64,000 bases of DNA, taken from positions 1,116,001 to 1,180,000 of the forward strand of contig NZ_JAUOEL010000001.1 of the NCBI RefSeq assembly GCF_030540765.1, given 5' to 3'. The notes under the pieces are model-generated. The model had not been told where the DNA came from. It searched no databases and saw only the letters and a program-made list of their open reading frames with translations. The stretch is from Flavivirga jejuensis (GTDB taxonomy: Bacteria > Bacteroidota > Bacteroidia > Flavobacteriales > Flavobacteriaceae). Of the stretch, positions 28,346 to 36,280 are shown in pieces (within the stretch, counting starts at the first letter, position 1; each line of letters opens with the position of its first letter). The position numbers were made by a program, and so were the translations under genes.

Positions 28346-29304
28346 TAACACCTTTTCATTTTTAGAATTTGCAATTTGTCTTCTCCCTTAATTGAATAAG
28401 CAGGGTATTTGCCTTGACTATCATTTGATAATAAAACCGTTCCCTCAAATACATCTAGTATTCTGAATTGAGTCGCTCCTCTTGGGAATTTCAAGTATTC
28501 AGGTTCAAAGGTTAGTGTGTTTCTCAAGAACATTTTCCCTTTGCTTTCACCTTTTTTATACAAGGGTTTAATTATGATTGTATTCTTATCAGAACTGAAA
28601 TATCCAAAGCAACTTTCTGTACTCACATTTTGCTTAATAGATTTCTCACTTTGGTCTATTTCTGTTAAGATTGAGTAATCCATGTCATACTTTCCATATG
28701 CTGTATGAAATCCAGTTGTGTAGCATAATCTCTTACCATTTAACAAGCACAAATCACTTATGTCAGGAGCATCATATCCACTATTCGTAAAATGTTGGAT
28801 TTTTCTTGGATAATCCTTGGCTATGAGGTGATTAGCGTGTTTGTTTTTCCATTCAAAATCCATTGAATCGGATACGAACAACTCGGCATATAAAGTTGAG
28901 TCACCTAATACTTGTGAAGCAAGCAGAATCCAAATTGAATTGTTGTCCGTGTTTACAGAAGCTTTAAATGGGCGAAGGGATGTATTAGGATGATTTGGTG
29001 ATCTTTCAAGAGTATTTTGAATGCTATACTCATTGAATGTATAGTCTTTTAAATCCCAACAATAACATTTGTTAACCCCAATGAGAAATGCTCGATCTCT
29101 GAGAATGCAAAATGCATAATCACCACCCCAGAAAGAGTCAATAATATTTCCATAATCATTAATCTCAATTTCTTTGAGAAGCTGATCATCTTTAAAATGC
29201 AAGATTTTGCGAGTTGTTCTGACTACCCATTCAGAATCCGAAAGCATAACGCATTCAAATATTCTTTCTCTAAAACCAAATATGTATGAGTTTTCTAATT
29301 CCAT
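28345..29304 (-). CDS. Unrecognised protein, cassette gene A (last in array)
   Basis: A 319-aa soluble protein without signal peptide. Repeated short hydrophobic strands with Trp/Asp (for example SFWGGDYAF, NSIWILLASQV, CYCWDLKDY) suggest a beta-propeller-like fold, but I do not recognise a family. It is the distal gene of the cassette-like array. Its stop codon overlaps the intron boundary: the original attC-like end would have read TAACA, giving TAA, whereas the intron now supplies the last base of a TAG. An attC-like palindrome separates it from the next gene. Confidence 0.7.
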   Translation of the reverse strand: MELENSYIFGFRERIFECVMLSDSEWVVRTTRKILHFKDDQLLKEIEINDYGNIIDSFWGGDYAFCILRDRAFLIGVNKCYCWDLKDYTFNEYSIQNTLERSPNHPNTSLRPFKASVNTDNNSIWILLASQVLGDSTLYAELFVSDSMDFEWKNKHANHLIAKDYPRKIQHFTNSGYDAPDISDLCLLNGKRLCYTTGFHTAYGKYDMDYSILTEIDQSEKSIKQNVSTESCFGYFSSDKNTIIIKPLYKKGESKGKMFLRNTLTFEPEYLKFPRGATQFRILDVFEGTVLLSNDSQGKYPAYSIKGEDKLQILKMKRC

Positions 29305-29313
29305 CTAATTGGT

Positions 29314-29432
29314 GCTAACGGCCAGCTAAACGCTGTAAGCTGAATCATTTTTAATTATTATCATAATCTATCGGATTACATAGGCTTTTACAAACAACTA
29401 AGATAGCTTATGGCGTTTTAGCATTTGTTATG
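29314..29432 (-). repeat. attC-like site 1 (after cassette gene B)
   Basis: In gene orientation it begins CATAACAAATGCTAAAACGC and ends GCGTTTAGCTGGCCGTTAGC. The two arms pair imperfectly over ~25 bp around a variable centre. This is the TAACA...CGTTA polarity of integron attC sites. It starts 8 bp after the stop codon of gene B. Confidence 0.75.
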
Positions 29433-29440
29433 TTTATTTT

Positions 29441-30454
29441 TCAGTGTTCAAAAAATTCAATAGTCAGGGTTTTCTTTTTGACTAGATCATACCATTTACC
29501 AACACCCCTGATCTTCTTATTGTCATCATAAAATGCCAATTCTATTTTAGCTCTTGGCATTAAATCTTCATCTATTTCTGTTAGTAGATACTTTTTTTCC
29601 TCAGTTTTCCCCTTCCAGTTTATTGGTGTTTTGTTGCTTTCATACCAGTAAGTAATTTTAATTGGATCATTCAACCCTCTTATCAAAGCTGATATCTTAT
29701 ATTTTCCAGCAATGTATCCATAGAATAACTTGTTTTCGGTGGTTTTTTTAGGAGTAATAATAAGTTTCTTACCATAATCGTTTAGTAAAGGTTCAAGTTC
29801 TTGGTATGAACAATCCAAAACAATATAGGGAAGATCGTGTCTTCCAATTCCCCAAGCATATTCCCAATTTTTCTTGATTTTGATCCTATCATTTTCAAGG
29901 ACTAAATCGTATCCCTCACCAATATTGTTCAGACTAATATTATCATTTAAAGTATACTCTACTATCTCAATTAGCTTCTCATAGTCCTCTTGTTCTTTGC
30001 TAATTGTAGTTTTGAATTCGCTTACAAAGTTGTTTTTGCGTTCATTTACTATTTTAAGAAAACTCTTTTTCCCACTTTCTGTAAAGAATTTATCGATTAC
30101 AAGTTTTTCACCTGAACGCAAGTCGAAAAAATGTAAATCAGTAAACGACATTATTCCAGGTGCCGTATTAAATTCATGTTCATATGTAATACTGACTCCA
30201 CAAATATTTGCAGTTGGGGTTAATCCCTCATATTCAAAAAATGAGTCTCGATACGCTTCTTCATGATTCAAGTATGTATCTTGTAGATACGTATTAATCT
30301 TCTTTTCAATATTGCTAGCTCCATCTATGTAGGCTAATGGAAAAATATTCTCGTTCTCATTTGGCAAATTATTCCACTGAATTGAACGAACTTGTCCAAA
30401 AACAGATTTTAGACTCAGTAAGACAATCAGAAAGTTGATTAATATGTTTTTCAT
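29441..30454 (-). CDS. Secreted unrecognised protein, cassette gene B (DUF3298-like)
   Basis: The 337-aa protein has a signal peptide (MKNILINFLIVLLSLKSVFG). The middle part (FFDLRSGEKLVIDKFFTESG) resembles the DUF3298/RsiV-type domain, which has no firm function. The C-terminal third is rich in beta strands and charged residues. It is a single-gene unit bounded by attC-like palindromes and has the same orientation as the seven other array genes. Function unknown. Confidence 0.7.
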   Translation of the reverse strand: MKNILINFLIVLLSLKSVFGQVRSIQWNNLPNENENIFPLAYIDGASNIEKKINTYLQDTYLNHEEAYRDSFFEYEGLTPTANICGVSITYEHEFNTAPGIMSFTDLHFFDLRSGEKLVIDKFFTESGKKSFLKIVNERKNNFVSEFKTTISKEQEDYEKLIEIVEYTLNDNISLNNIGEGYDLVLENDRIKIKKNWEYAWGIGRHDLPYIVLDCSYQELEPLLNDYGKKLIITPKKTTENKLFYGYIAGKYKISALIRGLNDPIKITYWYESNKTPINWKGKTEEKKYLLTEIDEDLMPRAKIELAFYDDNKKIRGVGKWYDLVKKKTLTIEFFEH

Positions 30455-30483
30455 TTTCCGTTTTGAAGATCAAATTAACTACA

Positions 30484-30670
30484 AACGTTTAGTATATGGT
30501 AAGTAGGGCAGTAGAAAGCAATAAGCTTTCAAGCTTACAATAAGCCAAAGCGTTGTATTTTGTTTTTATATTATTCATTTTAAAAGCCAAATCAACGATT
30601 TGGCGGTGTTCGTGAATAGCACTGAACTTTCGTTAATTACCGAACGCTCTATTTGCTATATACAATGTTA
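30484..30670 (-). repeat. attC-like site 2 (overlaps 3' end of cassette gene C)
   Basis: In gene orientation the arms are AACATTGTATATAGCAAATA and the inverse of AACGTTTAGTATATGGTAAG. The long centre carries a further CCAAATC/GATTTGG hairpin. The first arm lies inside the coding sequence of gene C, so its last ~8 codons are attC sequence. Confidence 0.72.
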
Positions 30671-31449
30671 TTATATGCTGCTTTTTCTTTTTGTATTAAT
30701 TCACTAATCGCATCCCAAAGAGAAATTCTCTTCTGTAAAGATTGTTTTGCGATTGTTAAAGTTTCGTTCCACTTTTGATCGTCATTACCACAAAGTTCTG
30801 AAATCATTTTAAGAGATATCGGACCGTGCTCATCCCCATCTAATTCTATATGTCTTTCAAGATAATAAGTCAACTTGCTATATGATTCGTTTTCAGAATC
30901 AGCATTTTTAAGTATTTCAATAAACATATCAGGAATTACATCTTCTCGTCCAAATGTAAATGCGGAAGCAACAAGATGTGTTTTATTCGTTTCAATGATT
31001 GAAAATGAAAATGTAACAAAATCAGCTACTCTTTTATCGATACTGATTTGATTAAGTGAATATCGAATTGAATTTCCAGATTCAATTAATCTTATAAAAT
31101 TATCAATTTCGGAGGTATTTACTTTGGCCTGAATCATTGCATCCAAATACATTTCAAAATGACTTTTAGGTTCCCCTAATTCATTTATGTCGCTTTCTTC
31201 TCCGTGTACGATTTCATTAATGAATCTCGAAAGAGTCGGATTTTTAGATGGCACCCAAGGTGTTTGAACATTTGTCAGCTTTATTTGAAGGAATTTTAAA
31301 AGTGACATAAAGTCCCAAACAGCAAATATGTGGTTCTCCATAAAAGTTTTAATGTCATCAACATTCTTAAGACTTTCATAAAGTTTATGATGCTGCAATT
31401 TATTTCTTAGCTCAGAAATCTCATTTTCTATATGTTGTATTCTATTCAT
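30649..31449 (-). CDS. DUF3050 protein (haem-oxygenase-like fold), cassette gene C
   Basis: The 266-aa all-helical protein matches the DUF3050 pattern: [45 protein letters not shown] and [16 protein letters not shown]. His and Glu residues in these motifs suggest metal or haem binding in a haem-oxygenase-like fold. The activity is not established for the family. No signal peptide is present. The C-terminus (AYNNIVYSK) is encoded by the attC-like element, a sign that the gene was captured as a cassette. Confidence 0.85.
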   Translation of the reverse strand: MNRIQHIENEISELRNKLQHHKLYESLKNVDDIKTFMENHIFAVWDFMSLLKFLQIKLTNVQTPWVPSKNPTLSRFINEIVHGEESDINELGEPKSHFEMYLDAMIQAKVNTSEIDNFIRLIESGNSIRYSLNQISIDKRVADFVTFSFSIIETNKTHLVASAFTFGREDVIPDMFIEILKNADSENESYSKLTYYLERHIELDGDEHGPISLKMISELCGNDDQKWNETLTIAKQSLQKRISLWDAISELIQKEKAAYNNIVYSK

Positions 31450-31472
31450 TCTGTTTTTATTGCTTGCATATA

Positions 31473-31596
31473 AACGGTCTAGTATAACCGTCAGTTACGG
31501 GTTAATATGCGTTAATTTTCGGTTTGACACTGACCTTAGCAATTTCGAATGGATTCGGACGTAGTCGAATCCGCCGTAATTGCGGTTATACCTTGT
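31473..31596 (-). repeat. attC-like site 3 (after cassette gene D), interrupted by a group IIC intron
   Basis: On the plus strand the arms are AACGGTCTAGTATAACCG and CGGTTATACCTTGT. After removal of the intron (31597-32196) the right end reads CCTTGT|TATAAAC, restoring the TTGTTA end shared by the other sites. There is a further stem in the centre (GGATTCG/CGAATCC). Confidence 0.8.
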
Positions 31597-32196
31597 GTGT
31601 GCCCAGCATGGGCATCTTTTAACTGCCGAAAGGTAAATAATTAATCTAGAGGGTGCAAGTCCCTTATGCGTAGGAGTAACGTTTTGAAGCATTAGTAAGT
31701 CGCAAGGGTGAAAATCGTGAGATTTTATCTGAAGGAAGCGATACTACAAAGCTCGGTACTGAGGAACACGAACCGTATACAGAGGCATAATTACTCGGGT
31801 AAGCAAGCAAGCACATCATTGTAACACCCAAAAGAGTATCAAACGGGCAGATATGTAGATACGGCAGTGATTGAGTGAAAGAAGATGTCATTACCTGGGG
31901 AGGTCTCCATAATCACGAGTTAGTATAATGGAGAAGTCAGCAGAAGTCATATTACCTAAGGGAAACGAGTTAGGGCAATACTCTTGAAGTCTCACAAGTA
32001 GGGAAGGACTGAACGTAATTCTCTTCAAAATTCGGATAGGAGCACTAGTGGTAGCCTATGCCTAAACTAGAAGATAGTGCCAAGGGTGAAAAGAGCTTTG
32101 GTGTGATGATTTACGAACCGCCGCATACGAGACCCGTACGTACGGTGGTGTGAGAGGCGTAGTGGCGACCGTTAGGTCGTCACCCGTCTACTCGAT
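31597..32196 (+). mobile_element. Group IIC intron, ORF-less, inserted in an attC-like site
   Basis: A 600-nt intron. The 5' end is GTGTGCCCAGCATGGGCA. It contains the landmark segments TCTGAAGGAAGCGATAC, GAGGAACACGAACCG, CCTGGGGAGGTCTCC and GTCAGCAGAAGTCAT. Domain V reads GAACCGCCGCATACG...CGTACGTACGGTGGTG, and the end is TCTACTCGAT. These match the order and sequence of known group IIC ribozymes such as that of Oceanobacillus iheyensis. No reverse transcriptase is encoded, so mobility would need a protein in trans. It lies opposite to the cassette genes and directly after TTGT, as group IIC-attC introns do. The short ORFs across it are not genes. Confidence 0.9.
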
Positions 32197-32219
32197 TATA
32201 AACTTTCATTTATCATTTA

Positions 32220-33104
32220 TTACCATTGTTTCATTATATCTGGCACTGAAATTTCTACAGGTTCTTGCGGGTTTAAATCGTACAGGAACTCTAAGTTATC
32301 TAATTGCACAGAACCATCATCAAAAACTTTGGAAGCTAACAAGGTTCCGTTTCTTGTTGCAATAATTCGTCCATTATAATCAATCTCAGCCCATTCGATT
32401 TCTTTAAGTTCTTTTACTTCTTGTCTTCTTTTAAAGAAAAACTTATTTAGCCTTTTGATTTTTTTTGGATGCATATATGATAGGCGATATAATGAAGCAT
32501 TCTTTGTAATAGGTTTTGACCATAAATCTGGTGATGACTGAAATTGATTTTCTAGGTTGATGTCATTCCAGAACGTTGATGGTTCTCGTTGTTTTTTCAA
32601 TTGAAGATTAATAAACTCTTTGGAATCCAACAAATGCCACCCGTCTCTTTCTAAACGAGTGGTTTCTATATTAAATGATTCACCCTTACATATCATTTTA
32701 AGTTGAGGAGGTGCAGGAAATAGTTCGTCCGCCTCAAGCATATAATGCCAATTCAATGTTATCTCATTTTCGGATTTGAAAATTCCACCACCAATACCAA
32801 ATAAAGGATTATAGTGTTTCCATTTTGTTATTGCAGTCCAAAAAGGTGGTTTACTTACAACGGTAGCACTGTCACCATTTTCAAATTGGTCGTCTAAATA
32901 AATTAAATATTTCCCTGATGGTGATATATCACATCTCCATTTTTGAAATTTTACTTTGCTCCATTGTCCATACTCTAACTCATCTGAATTCAAATCCCAA
33001 ACGATCATTTGAGTCCATTTTGTTGGACCTCTCCTAAAAACTATTGCTTTATTCACCTCTCTTGCAAGAAGAAAAAAGATTCTGGCTGGATGATTTGTTG
33101 GCAT
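32220..33104 (-). CDS. Unrecognised protein, cassette gene D
   Basis: A 294-aa protein with no signal peptide. The first half has beta-propeller-like strands (MIVWDLNSDEL, KWRCDISPSGKYLIYLDDQ), and a basic stretch (KKIKRLNKFFFKRRQEVKEL) lies near residue 220. I recognise no family. Its downstream attC-like site carries the group IIC intron. It is bounded upstream by the MITE-interrupted attC-like site. Confidence 0.68.
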   Translation of the reverse strand: MPTNHPARIFFLLAREVNKAIVFRRGPTKWTQMIVWDLNSDELEYGQWSKVKFQKWRCDISPSGKYLIYLDDQFENGDSATVVSKPPFWTAITKWKHYNPLFGIGGGIFKSENEITLNWHYMLEADELFPAPPQLKMICKGESFNIETTRLERDGWHLLDSKEFINLQLKKQREPSTFWNDINLENQFQSSPDLWSKPITKNASLYRLSYMHPKKIKRLNKFFFKRRQEVKELKEIEWAEIDYNGRIIATRNGTLLASKVFDDGSVQLDNLEFLYDLNPQEPVEISVPDIMKQW

Positions 33105-33130
33105 TAGTTTTCTTAGTCTTTATTGTTTAT

Positions 33131-33411
33131 AACGTTCGATGTATGGGAAGTGCAGTTTTGTGAGCTATGATTTTCCGCAGGAAAATCAGAAGCAATCAAA
33201 TAAGGACTTACTATTAGATTAAGCACTAAAATAAGCATTTTCTATACATATTGTGGCTGTTGCACAACTACTTTTTTTGATTGAATTAGGTTGTTTCTGG
33301 GAACTTTAAAAATAATAAATATTGACAATCAGTAACTTAATAATTATTTAAAAATTAAAAACACATGATTTCCTAAAAATTTTGAGTTGTGCAACAGTCA
33401 CTATTGTTATC
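33131..33411 (-). repeat. attC-like site 4 (after cassette gene E), interrupted by a MITE
   Basis: On the plus strand it begins AACGTTCGATGTATGGGAAG. It would end CTATACATATTGTTATC if the 149-bp insert and one TATT copy are removed. It is nearly identical to site 8 (37790-37917), with a central GATTTTCC/GGAAAATC hairpin. The end lies 16 bp from the gene E stop codon. Confidence 0.8.
33253..33401. mobile_element. MITE-like element (149 bp) inside an attC-like site
   Basis: Ends are GTGGCTGTTGCACAACT and its inverted copy (AGTTGTGCAACAGTCAC), 16 of 17 matching. TATT occurs directly on both sides (33249-33252 and 33402-33405), a 4-bp target duplication. There is no ORF. It is unrelated to the 5-bp-duplication MITEs at 5428 and 8884. 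Confidence 0.85.
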
Positions 33412-33427
33412 TTGAAGTTTTATTTAA

Positions 33428-34654
33428 TTATTTCAAAAAATCACCCATTTCTGAATCATTCCAATGAAAAGCAACTTGGGATGCAGTAATTTTTCTTTTT
33501 GGAAATCCGTTATCACAATCTTCAAAACTTTTAATGCTTTTATCCGCTCCATTTTCTATTAAAATTTCCGCCATTCTGATGTGTCCGCCTAAGTCTGCCA
33601 AATAGTGCAATGGTGTCCATCCTGAGGCATCAGGTGCATTTATATCATTTGAATTGTGTAATTGAAAATATGTTTCGATACCATCTATTCTACCACTTGC
33701 AGCCACTCTATGCAGACATGTAGAATTAGTAGATCTACCGATTTTTTGCTTTGCATCGAAGCTGGCACCGGCTTCAAACAACTCCTTAATAAGAATGCTT
33801 TCACCGCATTCACAAGCCCACCACATTGGTGATTGGCCATGATCATTGATTAAATTTACTTCACTACCAGCCTTAATAAGGATAATCGCAGCATCGAGCG
33901 CATTTAAATACTTAAGGTGCTGTTTAGGACCCCAATCTAGTGTTAAACAATGTTCTTGATCGGTGATGGAAAGAATAGAACCTATTTGATAAGGGTCTTT
34001 AGGGTTGTTCTTACCATTGTAGTATCTAAATGCTCCTTTCTCTAGGGTATACTTGACCCGTCTGCCATCATTTTCACCTTCACTTATCCAGCCACTTTCT
34101 TTTGTTTGACTAAGTTTCCAGATGGCCTTGAATAGTGCTGTTTCTTGGAATTTGTCTTGAATAGTTATATCAGCACCTGCAGAAACCAATGATTCTACAC
34201 AACTGTTTTCTCCTTGAAGAGCTGCAGAAATTAGAGGGGTGCTGTTGTTGTCGGTATCCACGGCATTAACATTGGCGCCTTCGTTAATTAATAGGTCAAC
34301 AACTTTATGATAACCAGAGGCAGCAGCAACATGTAGGGCAGTTCCTCCTTTGTCCGTTGTGGTCTCGATTTCTGCTTCAGCTTTAAGTAATGCCAAGCAG
34401 ATTGAAGAATGTCCTTTTGAGGCGGCTAGGTGAAGCGGACAAAAAGACTGCTTGTCGGCAATGTTAGGATTCGCAGATGCATTAAGTAGTTCTTCAACTA
34501 TTTCTTTGTGTCCATTAAAAGCTGCAACATGAAGTGCTCCAGAATTTGGACCCATGGAATTCGGGTTTGCTCCATTTTTTAATGCATCCTTTACTTTTTC
34601 AATTTGTCCTTTTTCTGCTGATAAGATTAGTTCTTTTGTAAGATCAATTTCCAT
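33428..34654 (-). CDS. Ankyrin-repeat protein, cassette gene E
   Basis: The 408-aa protein has no signal peptide. At least eight ankyrin repeats are visible, in two blocks: five at ~7-165 (e.g. SGALHVAAFNGHKEIVEELL, TALHVAAASGYHKVVDLLI) and three or more at ~265-400 (SPMWWACECGESILIKELF, TPLHYLADLGGHIRMAEILI). A non-ankyrin insert (~185-250) between them contains a WISEG...Y region. Ankyrin repeats bind proteins; the partner is unknown. As part of the cassette array it is an accessory gene. Confidence 0.85.
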   Translation of the reverse strand: MEIDLTKELILSAEKGQIEKVKDALKNGANPNSMGPNSGALHVAAFNGHKEIVEELLNASANPNIADKQSFCPLHLAASKGHSSICLALLKAEAEIETTTDKGGTALHVAAASGYHKVVDLLINEGANVNAVDTDNNSTPLISAALQGENSCVESLVSAGADITIQDKFQETALFKAIWKLSQTKESGWISEGENDGRRVKYTLEKGAFRYYNGKNNPKDPYQIGSILSITDQEHCLTLDWGPKQHLKYLNALDAAIILIKAGSEVNLINDHGQSPMWWACECGESILIKELFEAGASFDAKQKIGRSTNSTCLHRVAASGRIDGIETYFQLHNSNDINAPDASGWTPLHYLADLGGHIRMAEILIENGADKSIKSFEDCDNGFPKRKITASQVAFHWNDSEMGDFLK

Positions 34655-34679
34655 TTTTTTAGTTTTTTTAATTCAAGCT

Positions 34680-34732
34680 AACGTTTAATGTAAAATGGGT
34701 TTCAATGCATTTTTGCATAGTATTGGCATTAG
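34680..34732 (-). repeat. attC-like site 5 (after cassette gene F)
   Basis: A short form (~53 bp): AACGTTTAATGTAAAATGGG, then a CATTTTTGCATAG arm, ending TTGGCATTAG. Very similar to site 7 (36206-36255). The gene F stop codon falls inside the end. Confidence 0.65.
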
Positions 34733-35766
34733 TTTTCTTCTTTCAGTTTGTATACATATCCTTTTCCAACAGATAGAAATATGTCTTCATCATCTGTTAT
34801 AATACTTGATATTCCTGCTTCACCTTTGGTATTGAAACTCCATTTGCTTTCACCGCTTCTCATATCTAGGCAAATCAATTTATTGTCGTCATTAATAAAC
34901 ATGATGGATTCTCCAACAATTTTAGGTAGGCTTTCAATACTTCCTTTAGACTCGAATCTCCACAATTCTTTAGATTGAATACTTTTTTTACCAAGTAAGT
35001 TTTTCTTTTCGTTAATCTCATAGGCATAAAAAACACCTGAACTATCCCCAAAATAAAGATTGTTGTTTTCGGCTATAATTGCTCTTATCGATTCTCTAAT
35101 GCCTGTTTCTATTTGATGAAGTAGTTTTCCCTTTACGCTATCATAAATATTTACCAAACCATGACCACCAACAACAATTAACTCTTCAAGTGATATTGGA
35201 TTAAAGATATAGGTGCTTTCTTCTGTCACCTCCCAAATTAGCTTACCAGAATCTAATTCTATACATCTAATCTTTTTTTCAGTGCATTGATATACCTTTT
35301 CATTACTTATCAATGGAATATAAGAGTGTCCACCATTGTCAAAAGACCATCTAATTGATTGAGTTTCTAAATCAAGACAGTTAGTTTTTTTAGTTCCCTG
35401 AACACCTCCTATTATAATACTACTTCCATTGATGGCAGAGGATTGTCCACACCTATCCATTTCTAATTCAAGCGTTTTTATCTGCTCGCCATTTTTTGAA
35501 TCAAGTTCATTTAGTTTACCGTCCATACAGCAAACCAGAATATTCCCATCTGTAGATTCTAAAATGTTATTAATAACAAAAGGATAATCATATTCCCAAT
35601 TGACTTCAAAGTCATTTTTATTCAAACAAATAATCTTGCTTGCTACAAAACCTTTTTTGTCGAAAATGAATGGGACATAAATCTGTTCACCAATTATTAG
35701 CGATTTCCTTGATGAAATATTTCTTTCTCCTTTTAGTTTGAATTCAAGAAGCTTTTTTGCTTTCAT
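34729..35766 (-). CDS. PQQ-like beta-propeller protein, cassette gene F
   Basis: The 345-aa protein lacks a signal peptide, so it is probably cytoplasmic. It has repeated blades ending in a Trp-containing motif (FEVNWEYDY, QSIRWSFDNG, GKLIWEVTEE, KELWRFESKG, GESKWSFNTKG), the pattern of PQQ_2/BamB-like propellers. No cofactor role is implied; such propellers often bind other proteins. It shares the fold type with the lipoprotein at 39225, which is exported. Its stop codon lies within the attC-like site downstream. Confidence 0.8.
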   Translation of the reverse strand: MKAKKLLEFKLKGERNISSRKSLIIGEQIYVPFIFDKKGFVASKIICLNKNDFEVNWEYDYPFVINNILESTDGNILVCCMDGKLNELDSKNGEQIKTLELEMDRCGQSSAINGSSIIIGGVQGTKKTNCLDLETQSIRWSFDNGGHSYIPLISNEKVYQCTEKKIRCIELDSGKLIWEVTEESTYIFNPISLEELIVVGGHGLVNIYDSVKGKLLHQIETGIRESIRAIIAENNNLYFGDSSGVFYAYEINEKKNLLGKKSIQSKELWRFESKGSIESLPKIVGESIMFINDDNKLICLDMRSGESKWSFNTKGEAGISSIITDDEDIFLSVGKGYVYKLKEEN

Positions 35767-35784
35767 TCAGTTTGATTAATTAAT

Positions 35785-35842
35785 GCCTAACGATTTGCCT
35801 AAACTGCGTTTTAATGCAGTTTAGGCTTTGTGAACTGTTATT
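35785..35842 (-). repeat. attC-like site 6 (after cassette gene G)
   Basis: The clearest short site. On the plus strand it reads GCCTAACGATTTGCCTAAAC, then the perfect stem TGCCTAAACTGC/GCAGTTTAGGC, ending AACTGTTATT. In gene orientation the end is CGTTAGGC, which fits the integron core GTTRRRY exactly. The gene G stop codon is embedded in the GTTA end. Confidence 0.8.
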
Positions 35843-36185
35843 TTTTCAATAAGGCGATTGATTTTATATCTAAGAGATTTTGGAAAGTAGATGTATCTTT
35901 ACCTCCCCAATCATTTGAGCAAGTAAGAGAAAAAGATATAGTTTCTATGTGTACCTCCGTCCAATCATCAGGGTTGCTAAAATCAAGGTCCGTTTTCCCA
36001 TTCAAATCATCTATTGTAAATAATCCAATTTTAGTGTTGCCAAAAAAATTATCTGTCATTTTAACAATTTTATTGTGCATCTGCCCAAGACTATAGAAGG
36101 CCAAGACTTCCTCATTTTTTAATTCAAATTCAATTTGAGGGTTTTCTGATTTAATTAGTTCTAATTGTTCCTGTGTAAATTCCAT
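35838..36185 (-). CDS. Small unrecognised protein, cassette gene G
   Basis: A 115-aa soluble protein starting MEFTQEQLELIKSENPQIEF. It is acidic, with a SNPDDWTEVHIETISFSLTCS stretch and a short Lys-rich end. I do not recognise a family. Its small size and tight bounding by two attC-like palindromes (stop codon within one, the other 20 bp before its start) are typical of an integron cassette. Confidence 0.75.
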   Translation of the reverse strand: MEFTQEQLELIKSENPQIEFELKNEEVLAFYSLGQMHNKIVKMTDNFFGNTKIGLFTIDDLNGKTDLDFSNPDDWTEVHIETISFSLTCSNDWGGKDTSTFQNLLDIKSIALLKK

Positions 36186-36205
36186 ATTTAGTGTTTTAAT
36201 TGTTT

Positions 36206-36255
36206 ACACGTTTAATGTAAAATGCGTTTTAATGCATTTTACATAGTAGTGTTAT
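36206..36255 (-). repeat. attC-like site 7 (after cassette gene H)
   Basis: A short site: ACACGTTTAATGTAAAATGC, loop, GCATTTTACATAGTAGTGTTA. The AATGTAAAATGC/GCATTTTACAT stem is 11 bp and perfect. Confidence 0.75.
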
Positions 36256-36280
36256 CTGTATTATTGCTTAATAATAGTTA

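Noticed and set aside
31495-31891. 65-aa and 75-aa minus-strand ORFs
   Set aside because: They cover the attC-like element and group IIC intron RNA, not genes.
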